NCBI GenBank assembly: GCA_951799405.1
Contig: OX637339.1
Span: 19,406,001 to 19,470,000 of the forward strand
DNA from: Agapetus fuscipes
Lineage: Eukaryota; Arthropoda; Insecta; Trichoptera; Glossosomatidae
Reading direction: 5' to 3'
DNA length: 64,000 nucleotides
Part shown: positions 49,801 through 60,358 of the stretch, in pieces
Layout: each line of letters begins with the position of its first letter
Position numbering within the stretch: the stretch's first letter is position 1
The notes under the pieces: model-generated
The model's input: the letters and a program-made list of their open reading frames with translations, nothing else
Told to the model about the DNA's origin: nothing
Database searches by the model: none
Program-made: the position numbers and the translations under genes

Positions 49801-52800
49801 GTCCACACCAGACATTCATGCTCCCACACACAACACACCAGCTCACCATCCCCTCACCAACTCCAGGTCAGTCCACACCAGACATTCATGCTCCCACACA
49901 CAACACACCAGCTCACCATCCCCTCACCAACTCCAGGTCAGTCCACACCAGACATTCATGGTCCCACACACAACACACCAGCTCACCATCCCCTCACCAA
50001 CTCCAGGTCAGTCCACACCAGACATTCATGCTCCCACACACAACACACCAGCTCACCATCCCCTCACCAATTCCAGGTCAGTCCACACCAGACATTCATG
50101 CTCCCACACACAACACACCAGCTCACCATCCCCTCACCAACTCCAGGTCAGTCCACACCAGACATTCATGCTCCCACACACAACACACCAGCTCACCATC
50201 CCCTCACCAACTCCAGGTCAGTCCACACCAGACATTCATGCTCCCACACACAACACACCAGCTCACCATCCCCTCACCAATTCCAGGTCAGTCCACACCA
50301 GACATTCATGCTCCCACACACAACACACCAGCTCACCATCCCCTCACCAACTCCAGGTCAGTCCACACCAGACATTCATGCTCCCACACACAACACACCA
50401 GCTCACCATCCCCTCACCAACTCCAGGTCAGTCCACACCAGACATTCATGCTCCCACACACAACACACCAGCTCACCATCCCCTCACCAACTCCAGGTCA
50501 GTCCACACCAGACATTCATGCTCCCACACACAACACACCAGCTCACCATCCCCTCACCAACTCCAGGTCAGTCCACACCAGACATTCATGCTCCCACACA
50601 CAACACACCAGCTCACCATCCCCTCACCAACTCCAGGTCAGTCCACACCAGACATTCATGCTCCCACACACAACACACCAGCTCACCATCCCCTCACCAA
50701 CTCCAGGTCAGTCCACACCAGACATTCATGCTCCCACACACAACACACCAGCTCACCATCCCCTCACCAATTCCAGGTCAGTCCACACCAGACATTCATG
50801 CTCCCACACACAATAACCAGCTCACCATCCCCTCACCAACTCCAGGTCAGTCCACACCAGAAATTCATGCTCCCACACACAACACACCAGCTCACCATCC
50901 CCTCACCAACTCCAGGTCAGTCCACACCAGACATTCATGCTCCCACACACAACACACCAGCTCACCATCCCCTCACCAACTCCAGGTCAGTCCACACCAG
51001 ACATTCATGCTCCCACACACAACACACCAGCTCACCATCCCCTCACCAATTCCAGGTCAGTCCACACCAGACATTCATGCTCCCACACACAATAACCAGC
51101 TCACCATCCCCTCACCAACTCCAGGTCAGTCCACACCAGAAATTCATGCTCCCACACACAACACACCAGCTCACCATCCCCTCACCAACTCCAGGTCAGT
51201 CCACACCAGACATTCATGCTCCCACACACAACACACCAGCTCACCATCCCCTCACCAACTCCAGGTCAGTCCACACCAGACATTCATGCTCCCACACACA
51301 ACACACCAGCTCACCATCCCCTCACCAATTCCAGGTCAGTCCACACCAGACATTCATGCTCCCACACACAATAACCAGCTCACCATCCCCTCACCAACTC
51401 CAGGTCAGTCCACACCAGAAATTCATGCTCCCACACACAACACACCAGCTCACCATCCCCTCACCAACTCCAGGTCAGTCCACACCAGACATTCATGCTC
51501 CCACACACAACACACCAGCTCACCATCCCCTCACCAACTCCAGGTCAGTCCACACCAGACATTCATGCTCCCACACACAACACACCAGCTCACCATCCCC
51601 TCACCAATTCCAGGTCAGTCCACACCAGACATTCATGCTCCCACACACAATAACCAGCTCACCATCCCCTCACCAACTCCAGGTCAGTCCACACCAGAAA
51701 TTCATGCTCCCACACACAACACACCAGCTCACCATCCCCTCACCAACTCCAGGTCAGTCCACACCAGACATTCATGCTCCCACACACAATAACCAGCTCA
51801 CCATCCCCTCACCAATTCCAGGTCAGTCCACACCAGACATTCATGCTCCCACACAAAATACAACATTTATCATAGACCAATGGAGAATCAACGGGTTAAA
51901 ACCAAAGATAGATGTGCTTTTACGTTTTTGGAAAATTACTTATATTTTTTAGAATACCCTTAAAATACATTTTAATTTTTTTGCGCTCCTACGTCCGCTA
52001 TATCTTGACTAGAAGCAACAAGTTTGTGAATGGTTATTCCCCAATTTCTTCACCGATATTTAACATGTAGATTTCTCAAAATTGGTTGCTGTGGAGATAG
52101 CAGGATTTGGAAATGTGTGACTCGACTTACATATTTTGTGTGTGATTTGTGAAGTGGACACAGGAAGCGACACACAGCGGGACAGTTTAATGTGACCTGC
52201 TGCACGGGGGACATGTGCAACTTTGGGGACTTCCCCGAGCTCCCTCCCCTCATATATCCAGGTAAACACACTCACATACATGTGATATATCTTCTATTGG
52301 CTAGGTATTGTAAAGACTAACACTCCTTTACTTGGACCTACTTGGTGAAAACTAGAACTAACACTGCGATCTTGTAAAACATCACTTTTGATAGTTAGCT
52401 CACCCCAAAACTCCGACTTCAAGTCATGTGGATGGTGTAAGGCCTCTTCGCTATGAGAGTAAATAGGCTCCTCTAGCTACATGAACTCCTTGAGGAACAA
52501 CGCTGTCAACAGGTTGCACTATATGTACATTATCTATACTAAGTTGCAAAGGTATATTGACAAGATATTTTAATTTATACCCACCAGCCGCGTGTGTACG
52601 TTGGCTCTTACACATGCTGCATGTATTTTATTATTATTTATTTATTTATTATTTATACACTAGCAGCTAAGGCTGATGCGTGTATATCACAGCACTCAAA
52701 TGTTTTTTTTTTTTTTTTTTTAAGAACAAATCTTAAACATTAAAAAAACCATTATTGTTGATGTGTTTGTCCAATCTGTTTTTAAATACATTCACTGAAG

Positions 52801-55800
52801 GTGCACTAACTATATCTTCAGGAAGTTTATTCCAAGATGTGACCACACGATTTGGGAGGAAGTGATGTTTAGGGTTGCTTGTACTAGGTTTTTTTGCGAT
52901 CCTGAGCGAATTCCCTCTCATACGTCCAGGCGGGTTCATGGAGTAGATGTTTCTTAGTTCTGGTGCATTGTAAGTAATGCCCACTTAATATTTTGAATGT
53001 TTCAATCAGGTCTCCGCGTTGTCTGCGCTGTTCCAGTGTAGTCAAACCGAGTTCTTTCAGTCGCTGTTCGTATGTCATGTCTCTGAAGTTCCACACCATT
53101 TTTGTTGCTCTTCTTTGTACTCTTTCCAAGAGTTCAATGTCTTTTTTAAAATATGGACTCCATATCTGGAATGCATATTCAAGCATAGGTCGTACATATG
53201 ACTTGTATATTCTTAAGAAAAGATCTTTATCAATGTGAAAAAAAGCTTTCCGTATTGTGTACAACATTGAATTAGCTTTTTTTGTAATTATGAAAACTTG
53301 TTCATCCCACTTCAGTGTATACTCGCAAAATGAAACAAAAACCCTGCAATTCTTGCTGCCCTTCCATTAAACAAGAAGGCTTATACCAATGTATCTATTT
53401 ACTTATTACTCATCACTTATAAATCTAGGAAGTGCATGAAATATTATCAGTAATGTTATGCTTGCTATTCAGAGTCTGTCTCCACGATGAGCTGGGCGCA
53501 GTCGTGGAAATTGTGGCTGGCGGTGTTGGCCCCCCTGCTGGGCATTCTCCTCATCTTGTCTCTGGCCGTGGGGTTGCTGCTGCTGCGGCGACATCACAGG
53601 TAAACAATCATCAGAACCACCATTTATTGTATTGAAATTATGACGCTCTGTACCTACTGTCTTTAGCCTGGCCTGGCGACATCACAGATATTCCCGAAAT
53701 CACAAATTCTCTGAGTCCATTTTGTTTTTGATTACATTTTGACTTGTTCATTGTATCCAGTCTTTTTACCAGTACCTCCACAGATGTCTCCACTTTGTTC
53801 TGTCCTTGCACAGTTCTTTCATCTCCTCGACATCCATCACTCTCTTCATGCATGCTCTTTTTTTTTTCTCACTCTGCCGATTCCAGTCATTTGCAATCTC
53901 TTTTATTTGATCAATATTCTTCCCTTCCATGGTTACCTTTGACATTCCCTGTGTACGCTCTTATTGTCAGCAGTTCAACGTCCATTCTTTCTTGATGCTC
54001 GAACCATCTCATTGTACTTACTCCTTTGTACTTTCACTCATATTCTTGTTTATACCACACTTATTCATAACCCAGTCATTTTGGACTTATTATAAAAATT
54101 GTACTTTGTATATGTTGTTACAGATCTCGTCTGTCCAGCTCCTCGCACCGCAAGCTCTCCCTCTCGCGCAACCTGATGGGAGGCGGCATGTCCACGTGCG
54201 AGGAGAGCTCCCAGCAGCAGCAGCAGCAGCTCCTGCGCGCCACGGCCGCCGGGGACAGCACGGTGCGGCGCTACCTGGAGCACAGCCTCACCTCGGGCTC
54301 GGGCAGCGGCCTGCCCCTGCTGGTGCAGAGGACGCTGGCCCGGCAGGTGGCCCTGCAGGAGTGCGTGGGGAAGGTAACACACATGCTCATGTGTCATATG
54401 AATGTGAGGCGTGGACGGTCACAGAATATTAATTGAAAAAAAAACACTGAAGATTTGCTTTCCGGGATCTGTGGCTATCTGGTCTATCAGAGCTGGAGCT
54501 TGCAAACTATGCCTAAAATGGGCTTCTTCAGAATAATAATTATATTAGGATGATTCATTTGTTGAGCACTTTTCTTGTGTGAATCACACCTCAAGGGCAC
54601 TGTGCAAGCTTGTTCGTCACTATTAAAAGTGTCAATTTTCGAGCAACACCCAGTTGCTTTAAGGCTGGATGGACCTTTGGTATAGGTATCTATAAATTTT
54701 TCAACCCAGCAAAGTGCATATGTGAAAATATAAATGGTATATTTTTGTGCTCCGCTGGGATTCAAACTCACAATATTCCGAGTCAACCTCACAATATTTT
54801 GATTGTCCTGATGATGCCTTGTAGGCGAAGACAGAAATAAAATTGTAAAAAGTGAAATGGAACTTTTTTAATTTGATTAATCACAATATTCCGTTTACGA
54901 GTTCGAAGCGCAAACCACTAGACTACAGACCGGTCAGAAAATGATGTTCTAGTTGTTAACTAATTTAAACTTGTAAAACTCTTCACATTTGTTTGTAAGT
55001 GTGACCTCAGTTGTCTGTGCTTTTTCATTTATCTACCATCTTAACAAAGTGCCGTTTACTTTCAGGGTCGCTATGGAGAGGTGTGGCGAGGCCTCTGGCA
55101 CACGGACCACATCGCCGTGAAGATCTTCTCCTCGCGGGACGAGGCCTCCTGGAAGAGGGAGACGGAGATCTACAGCACGGTGCTGCTGAGACACGAGGCC
55201 ATCCTGGGCTACATCGGCAGTGACATGACCTCCCATAGTGGCTGCACACAGGTAACACCTTACATTATCCACGGATCATTATGGAGGTAATTCCCTTTTT
55301 TGAGGAAAAATGTATTTATTGATCGGACTTGCAATTTTTTTAAAAACTAAAAAAATACTCACCTGCATCATTACACTAGCGGAGACATATCTGGCATGCT
55401 TGAAAGGCACTCTGAAAGTCCTCCAGTACAGAAATGTCTCTCAGGACATTGTAATATGCTTTTGTATGTTTTCCACAGTGTCCTAATGCTTGCCTTTCAG
55501 CTCTCTTCACTCGAGGAAACAGAAAATAGTTACATGGAGCCAAATTTTTTTCATTCCAAAAAATTGAAAATGAATCCTAAAGGTTAATATAACTTAGATG
55601 ATAGGACAGTGAAATGCGATTGACTGATGAGGATGTCTTCTGTGTTTGTAGCTGTGGCTGATCACCCACTACCACGCGCAGGGCTCCCTGTACGACCACC
55701 TCAACAGGACGACCCTCACGCACCACCAGATGATGGCCATATGCCTGTCCACCACCTTGGGACTGGTGCATCTTCACACTGAGATCCGGGGGACAAAGGT

Positions 55801-58800
55801 AAGCAGGGCTCCCTGTACGACCACCTCAACAGGACGACCCTCACGCACCACCAGATGATGGCCATATGCCTGTCCACCACCTTGGGACTGGTGCATCTTC
55901 ACACTGAGATCCGGGGGACAAAGGTAAGCAGGGCTCCCTGTACGACCACCTCAACAGGACGACCCTCACGCACCACCAGATGATGGCCATATGCCTGTCC
56001 ACCACCTTGGGACTGGTGCATCTTCACACTGAGATCCGGGGGACAAAGGTAAGCAGGGCTCCCTGTACGACCACCTCAACAGGACGACCCTCACGCACCA
56101 CCAGATGATGGCCATATGCCTGTCCACCACCTTGGGACTGGTGCATCTTCACACTGAGATCCGGGGGACAAAGGTAAGCAGGGCGATCCTTGATATTTCT
56201 GGGCCATAGACAGGTTAATAGCTCTGTTGGTAGCGCACTGGCATTCAGTGATGGAAGGCTAAGGTTCGATCCCCACCAAGGGTCTGTAGTGTAGTGGTCA
56301 ACTCTATGGACTTGTAAACATAGAGGCCGTGAGTTTGACCTAAAATTGACTATTACTATTAATAACTTACGGACTAAATTACGGACCGGTCCGTAGGCCG
56401 TAGTGGCAACACTTCGGACTCGTAAATGGAAGGTTGTGGATTCGGATCCCGGCGGAGCACACAAAAATACCATTAATATTTCGCATGTGCTCTTCGCTGG
56501 GTTGAAGAATTCATAAGCCTTTACCAATGACCGGTCACCAAGGGTCCATCCAGCCTTACAGCAACTGGGTCTTGCTTGAGTATTGGCGCTTTGTAGCGAC
56601 GACCAAGCTCGTACACCTCTGCGGCACTACAACAAGTGTCATAGACCCCTAGAGTCTTTAGAATCTAGGGAGTCTCCCGCACAGGATTTCTTAAAAAAAA
56701 AAAAAAAAATAACTAACAAATATCTCGCTGATTTAATCAAGCCCGTCGCCCTCGGCAAAAAAAGCCTCACACTACGCTCGGCAGAAACAAGAGTCAAGTC
56801 ACATATTGAAAAGCCAATCAAAAGAGTAAACACAGTGTTTGGAGAGTGTGCATTTGCAGTTGCTGGTCCTCTGGTCTGGAACTGCCTGCCTCATCATGTG
56901 AGAGAGCTAGAGGACCATGGAAAGTTCCGAAATGCACTGAAGACAAGCAGATTTCTGGCATCATTTGCACAACTGCCCTTGGAGTAACTACATCACGAAA
57001 TGGGGCCCTGAAGAATCCATAAATTCATCATCATTGTATGTTGCAGGGCAAGCCGGCGATAGCGCACCGCGACATCAAGAGCAAGAACATCCTGGTGAAG
57101 GAGAACGGCGAGTGCGTGATTGCGGACTTTGGTCTGGCCGTCACGCACGTGCAGGCCACGGGCCGGCTGGACGTGGCGGCCAATCCCCGCCAGGGCACCA
57201 AGCGGTACATGAGCCCCGAGATGCTGCAGGAGAGGTAACCATCAAAACCATTAAAACTTGGTAAACCATTAAACCAGCTGCCTGGACATCCCTGCAAGAA
57301 GGCCCCGCACTGTTTTTGGAGACAGAGCATTCAAGGCAGCCGCTCCAATGACTTGGAACGCTATTCCCGCCTCACTGAGGGAACTGGATATGGAGAGACC
57401 ATTTAAAAGAGGTCTCAAGACTCACCTCTTCGTCCAATCATACGGACAAGCGCCTTTGTAGTGACACACTGTCATAAAAGGCGGTATATCTTATCGTTTT
57501 TGGTAGTTTCACAACTCATTCCTTTGCCAAACTGCCTGCTTATGGAATGAGTTACTGGTATCTGTGATCCCAACCCAATTTAACATTGTTCAGTGCAAAA
57601 CCAATATCAATCGCCACTTCCTCTCAGTGTCTTAAAACAAAAACAACACAACACTACGCGGGAAACAGCCCTGCTACAAAGGATCAAGACATCAACTACC
57701 ACATCAACACATCTGGTGCACTACAACAAGTGTTATAGACAAACTATAACTCTGTCACCGTTCCGCTAGGGGTGGCCTCTACAGAGCTGCCTCCATTTCT
57801 TCCTATCATACCTCTTTCAATTCATTCATATCCATCACCTTTTTCATGTATTTTATTCTTTTACATTCACTTTGTGTATCCCATTATTTCATAATCTCCT
57901 CAATTTGATCACTCTATACTTTTCTCGGTCGTCCATTACCTCTTTTACCTTTCACACTTCCTCTGTATATATACTTTGTCAGTCTATCATCATTCATTAT
58001 TTCCACATGCCCAAACCATCTCATCATATAATCTAATCTTAGTTTCAAAGATATGTTACATTGGAGATTCACATTACATGCATTTTCATAAGCAGACACG
58101 TACAAGTTTGCGCTTGCACATGCCGCATGTGAACCTACAACATAAAAAACCAAATCTCAAATGAACATACACCCTGCAACTCTTGCCGTCCTTCCCTGAA
58201 ACAGGGATGACATTGGCAAAGTGAACCATTTTCACATTCTTTTATACCTTCTCTGAAATGTAGGGAGTCTCCCACGCAGGGTTCCATAGAAAAATCTGAA
58301 GTAAATTGATGCTGAATTGTTGTGTGTTGATGTTCCAGCATGAACATGGAGTGCTTTGAGTCGTTCAAGCGCTGCGACATCTACGCGCTGGGGCTCGTCA
58401 TGTGGGAGGTGTGCCGCAGGACTGTGTGGAACGGTAACTATGATCTGTAATCTAAGTTGCAGAGATATATCGATACCTTAAAGGTTAAACTGAATAAGGG
58501 ACATAATAAGCTATCATAGTTTTCTCAGATAAATGCATCTTTTTTCGTATTTTCTTCAAGAGAAATAAATGGATTCCGTAGCTGAACATTTAGTATTTCT
58601 TTAACCACTTGAAGATGCAAACTGATTGTTTGCGAAACTGGTCGTGGAATTATAAAAATATACTCGCCGTAATCGAATACAAAATAGTATTTATTTTTAT
58701 CATTGATTATTTCATTTAACTTGCAGGCATCGTGGAGGACTACAAGCCCCCGTTCTACGACGTGGTCCCCTCCGACCCGTCCTTCGAGGAGATGCGCAAG

Positions 58801-59010
58801 GTGGTGTGCACCGAGGGCATGCGGCCCTCGCTGTCCAACCGCTGGTCCAGCGACCCCACGCTGGTGGGGCTGGGCTCCATCATGAAGGAGTGCTGGCAGG
58901 CCATCCCGCAGGCCAGGCTGCCGGCGCTGCGGGTGCGCAAGAGCCTGCTCAAGCTCGCCGAGGCAGACGCCCGCGTCAGGAAGGCCTCGCACAGCGAACT
59001 CTACGTGTAG
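40872..59010 (+). CDS. sax: Saxophone-type BMP type I receptor Ser/Thr kinase, 12 coding exons
   Basis: Plasma-membrane receptor of the ACVR1/ACVRL1/Saxophone group; with a type II partner it phosphorylates BMP Smads. Exons: 40872-40932, 41236-41368, 46722-46791, 47937-48046, 52164-52261, 53473-53599, 54124-54373, 55066-55251, 55652-55798, 57047-57234, 58339-58433, 58727-59010. All GT-AG and in phase: 582 residues. Visible: signal peptide ([12 protein letters not shown]); cysteine-rich ligand domain with [11 protein letters not shown] and CCTGDMCN (137-144); membrane span about 171-195; six-Gln run 230-235; GS box TSGSGSGLP 256-264; glycine loop GKGRYGEVW; AVK lysine 302; HRDIKSKN 401-408; DFG 421-423; MSPE 444-447 region; end HSELYV. 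The wording GYIGSDMTS and HLHTEI identifies the subtype. Exons 4 and 9 have tandem amplification across their donors. Its intron 3 holds about 4 kb of LINEs. Confidence 0.95.
41470..41660 (+). mobile_element. Rep-A copy, shortened
   Basis: Starts TTGACTCATAGGTTAGTATG, lacks the centre, ends CATTTAATATGAATCTAAAA. Confidence 0.8.
41661..41885 (-). mobile_element. Rep-A copy, back to back with the previous
   Basis: Starts at the tail AAATCTAAGCTGCAAAGATA; the far end is replaced by another copy's tail (TTAATATATCTTTGCAACTT). Confidence 0.8.
42010..42350 (-). mobile_element. Rep-A copy plus partial second 5' end
   Basis: Full copy to ACCTATAAGTCAAGGACATA, then CCATGATACAGTAATAAGAC and a second GGGTGGTCAGCTGCATATCA...AAGTCAAGGAAT. 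The bridging sequence also flanks the N gap at 17898. Confidence 0.85.
42700..43395 (+). mobile_element. LINE RT C-terminal ORF with GAA-repeat tail
   Basis: 220 open codons: [53 protein letters not shown], ending in a run of GAAGAA. A different LINE family from the others here; 5' truncated, removed from its RT core. Confidence 0.85.
43400..43740 (+). mobile_element. LINE-b 3' copy
   Basis: [55 protein letters not shown] and GGTGHP, then CTAGAGGAAAGGCGGCAGGA. Abuts the previous LINE directly. Confidence 0.88.
43757..44505 (-). mobile_element. LINE-a 3' copy, 236 open codons
   Basis: Minus ORF with [75 protein letters not shown], ending RGSGHP. 3' tail is repeated ACAGTT. Best-preserved copy of this family; lacks the YADD core. 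Confidence 0.9.
44690..44875 (-). mobile_element. LINE-c-like 3' fragment
   Basis: Minus strand: [20 protein letters not shown] then [14 protein letters not shown]; same subfamily as 56700-57000. Confidence 0.75.
44960..45090. mobile_element. MITE fragment related to 814-1130
   Basis: GATTGGAGTCCAGGATTATA and GCGCGGATCCGCATTCCA at its two ends. Confidence 0.4.
45117..45360 (+). mobile_element. SINE-B copy
   Basis: GACCAGTCCGTAGTCCAGTG, B-box GAGTTCGAATCCCGGC; body interrupted by a short TA repeat (ATTATATATATAAATAG) and ending in another. Confidence 0.85.
45365..46425 (-). mobile_element. LINE-c, longest copy, 303-codon RT C-terminal ORF
   Basis: Minus frame: [100 protein letters not shown], ending FSESYKD. 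A 38-residue block starting [14 protein letters not shown] is present twice in tandem. 3' UTR ends AAAAGCGCCGTTTTTGTGTG in plus orientation. Confidence 0.92.
46460..46690 (+). mobile_element. SINE-C copy
   Basis: GTCCGGTTGATAGCTCAGTT, GGTTCGATCTC, GGAAACCCCCACTTCAACTG; ends 30 bp before saxophone exon 3. Confidence 0.85.
46985..47375 (-). mobile_element. SINE-B, minus, with separated head
   Basis: Tail and body at 46985-47215 (GATGATTTATTTGGTGAGCG, TGACCGGTCTTTTGCAAAGG); head at 47321-47372 (TGATTATGAGTCCAAAGTGT, ACTAGACTGTAGAC), with about 100 bp of other sequence between. Confidence 0.75.
47678..47701. promoter_or_regulatory. 24-bp perfect palindrome containing a CRE
   Basis: GCGAATCTTGAC then its exact inverse, GTCAAGATTCGC. 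The centre is TGACGTCA, the full CREB/ATF site (47686-47693). Lies in saxophone intron 3, about 240 bp before exon 4, in a small GC-rich island. Confidence 0.6.
48010..51865 (+). repeat. 70-bp tandem array from the 3' end of saxophone exon 4
   Basis: Each unit carries exon end (CCATCCCCTCACCAACTCCAG), donor GTCAGT, and intron bases (CCACACCAGACATTCATGCT, CCCACACACAACACACCAGC). Donor-like CAG|GTCAGT sites run from 48047 to 51822: 49 steps of 70 bp and 5 of 69 bp, 55 sites in all. Variation is a C/T change before TCCAG, one C/G, and a CAATAACC shortening that with GAAATTCATG defines a 279-bp higher-order unit at 50812, 51091, 51370 and 51649. No stop codon in any plus frame, since 70 is not a multiple of 3. 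Confidence 0.97.
52395..52545 (+). mobile_element. SINE-C diverged 3' half
   Basis: CGACTTCAAGTCATGTGGAT, GTAAATAGGCTCC, CAGGTTGCACTATATGTACA. Confidence 0.5.
52690..53330 (-). mobile_element. LINE RT C-terminal fragment
   Basis: Two overlapping minus frames: [60 protein letters not shown], then [40 protein letters not shown]. One frameshift separates them. Typical of CR1/Jockey-like RT ends; a family distinct from LINE-c. Preceded on plus by a long T run. Confidence 0.88.
53640..54080 (-). mobile_element. LINE-b 3' fragment, eroded
   Basis: Reverse complement retains ATGAGATGGTTCGAGCATCA, GAAGAATATTGATCAAATAA and TGGAGACATCTGTGGAGGTA. Lies between saxophone exons 6 and 7. Confidence 0.7.
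54440..54535 (-). mobile_element. Element G fragment
   Basis: GCTTTCCGGGATCTGTGGCT and AAAATGGGCTTCTTCAGAAT. Confidence 0.55.
54545..54940 (-). mobile_element. SINE-B, minus, split
   Basis: Tail to B-box at 54545-54790 (TAGGATGATTCATTTGTTGA, GCTTTAAGGCTGGATGGACC, GCTCCGCTGGGATTCAAACT); head at 54888-54937 (TACGAGTTCGAAGCGCAAAC, CTAGACTACAGACCGGTC). The piece between contains CTGATGATGCCTTGTAGGCG AAGAC, resembling a hammerhead core. Confidence 0.75.
55678..56184 (+). repeat. 125-bp tandem array from saxophone exon 9 end
   Basis: Four units that look identical, each 121 bp of kinase exon plus GTAA, with donors AAAG|GTAAGC at 55799, 55924, 56049 and 56174. Every unit is bounded by GCAGGGC, which occurs once in the exon (55678) and once in the intron (56178), so the original duplication joined 7 bp of microhomology. 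Confidence 0.96.
56205..56285 (+). mobile_element. SINE-C head fragment
   Basis: TAATAGCTCTGTTGGTAGCG and B-box GGTTCGATCCCCACC. Confidence 0.65.
56383..56715 (+). mobile_element. SINE-B copy with extended A-rich 3' end
   Basis: Nearly identical to 23593-23925, including the GTAGGCCGTAG-type head change and the AGTCTCCCGCACAGGATTTC end before poly(A). Confidence 0.88.
56716..57000 (+). mobile_element. LINE-c-like 3' fragment
   Basis: Encodes [55 protein letters not shown]; ends 46 bp before saxophone exon 10. Confidence 0.85.
57275..57500 (+). mobile_element. LINE-c 3' fragment
   Basis: [20 protein letters not shown] then [20 protein letters not shown], like copy 1 at 8646; 3' UTR ATAAAAGGCGGTATATC. 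Confidence 0.8.
57500..57744 (+). mobile_element. LINE 3' fragment (TACLWNDLP relative)
   Basis: CTCATTCCTTTGCCAAACTG, ATCAATCGCCACTTCCTCTC, then CACTACAACAAGTGTTATAG, the last shared with the long SINE-B ends. Confidence 0.6.
57745..58029 (-). mobile_element. LINE-a 3' fragment
   Basis: CTGTCACCGTTCCGCTAGGG through CGGTCGTCCATTACCTC to TCCACATGCCCAAACCATCT; ends where Rep-A begins. Confidence 0.8.
58030..58235 (-). mobile_element. Rep-A inserted in LINE-a
   Basis: The LINE reading CATCTCATCA stops at its (TCTAA) end and resumes after CATTTT with CACATTCTTTTATACCTT, matching 44060-44085. Confidence 0.85.
58600..58670 (+). repeat. Fragment related to 10925-11020
   Basis: GAAGATGCAAACTGATTGTT then TGCGAAACTGGTCGTGGAAT; only the second arm is present. 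Confidence 0.5.
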
Positions 59011-59141
59011 TGAGGCTGTGCGCTTGACTTGTAAACTCCAGACAAATATACTAGTTGTGTACATCTTTGTGGTGAATTCCCACAGAGGGTAAAAAGACAT
59101 GACAGAACAGTGACAGACCAAAAAAAATATATAACATTAAA

Positions 59142-59180
59142 CCCCTAGCGGAATGGTGACAGAGTTACAGTTACAGTTAT
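59142..59180 (+). mobile_element. LINE-a terminal tail only
   Basis: CCCCTAGCGGAATGGTGACA then GAGTTACAGTTACAGTTA: a 40-bp 5'-truncated insertion with the ACAGTT repeat tail, just beyond saxophone. Confidence 0.7.
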
Positions 59181-59221
59181 GTGATAAAACATCACATATC
59201 ATAAACGGCGCAAAAAAACAT

Positions 59222-59455
59222 CACATGGCAAAACTTGCGTCGGGGCTATGGCCAAGGGGTCAAATCTTGACTAGCGTGCTTAGAACAGAATAACGCTGGT
59301 TGGAATCACGTTGGGCCCATGTGATCATAACTTCGACCCTGGTTCAACAGATGCCAATTGCATGCACACAAGCTTCTGCTTTCGCATCAAGACAACTGGC
59401 CAGGCAAAATAGGTTGATGAATTGCATTCCTCTTCACAAATCTATCAATCAAAAC
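59222..59455 (+). mobile_element. SINE-D copy, complete
   Basis: GGGGCTATGGCCAAGGGGTC head, GGTTGGAATCACG B-box relic, ACCCTGGTTCAACAGATG, CACACAAGCTTCTGCTTTCG, TTGCATTCCTCTTCACAAAT end. The best unnested reference for the copies inside the palindrome. Confidence 0.8.
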
Positions 59456-60114
59456 ATCATGTGACAGAATATCAAAATATTGAACAAATATTTTGTTATT
59501 GTTTGCTGAAGATCGTTGTCCCACAAAATGTGACATCTGCTCGCCAAGAAAATAAGAGATTTAAATTTGTCGTGAGTCCGTTGTCAATAGTTTAAATTAC
59601 AGAAAACTCAATTAATTGAAGTTCTAATGTACCACGAAAGTTGAGGAAATATTCTGCAACTATTGCCTCCCATTCCTGCAGCAGGCATGATGTAATAAAG
59701 ACGGAACATGTATTTTTTACAGCATTGGTGGTTAGCCTTATATATGCCTATTCAAAAGATTTTTTAAATATCTTAAAATGACTTGTCAAGGAGCAAAGGT
59801 GGCAGGCTAGGATATTTTTATATGTATTCCATATCGACGATCAAAAGGACGACAAATACTAAATTATTCAGGAGAGCAGTTTAAAGTTTGAGATTGTGAA
59901 ATGAAAATAACTTTTTTATTTTTTATCACATTGTTAAAATCAAAACAGCTCTAGAATAAGACAAAATAAAAGTATTTATTGGTATTCCTATTAATTTGAT
60001 CTTTCTTTATTTTACGAGGTTTTATGTCACAAGCGCCTTTAGGACAAAAACGGAAAAATTTTGTCGGTTACACCAAAACCATACTTCGAAAACGCAGTTG
60101 TTTGCTTGGGCATC
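59456..60114. other. AT-rich sequence, nothing recognised
   Basis: No supported gene or repeat family. Confidence 0.4.
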
Positions 60115-60358
60115 TAATCTAAGTTGCAAAGATATGTTACATTGGAGATTCACAGTATATGCATTCTCACAAGCAGACACGTACAAGTTCGCGCTTGCAC
60201 ATGCCGCATGCGAACCTACAACATAAAAACCAAATCTCGAATGGACATACACCCTGCAACTCTTGCCATCCTTCCCTGAAACAAGGGTGACATTGGCAAA
60301 GTGAACAATTTTTACAGCATGCGTGGTCAGCCGTATACCAACCTATAAGTCAAGGAAC
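60115..60358 (-). mobile_element. Rep-A copy, full length
   Basis: One TCTAA unit; otherwise standard, ending TACCAACCTATAAGTCAAGG. Confidence 0.9.

Noticed and set aside
48010..51865. CRISPR-like array
   Set aside because: Units are contiguous head-to-tail with no unique spacers, in a eukaryotic gene.
47813..51952. 1,379-codon open frame, and two others of 963 and 1,194 codons in the other frames
   Set aside because: They exist only because a stop-free 70-bp repeat is open in every plus frame; the real coding part is saxophone exon 4 (47937-48046).
54065..54397. Minus ORFs over saxophone exon 7 and similar GC-rich exons (15430-15666, 58525-59121)
   Set aside because: Antisense shadows of GC-rich coding exons whose plus frame has clear kinase or helicase motifs.
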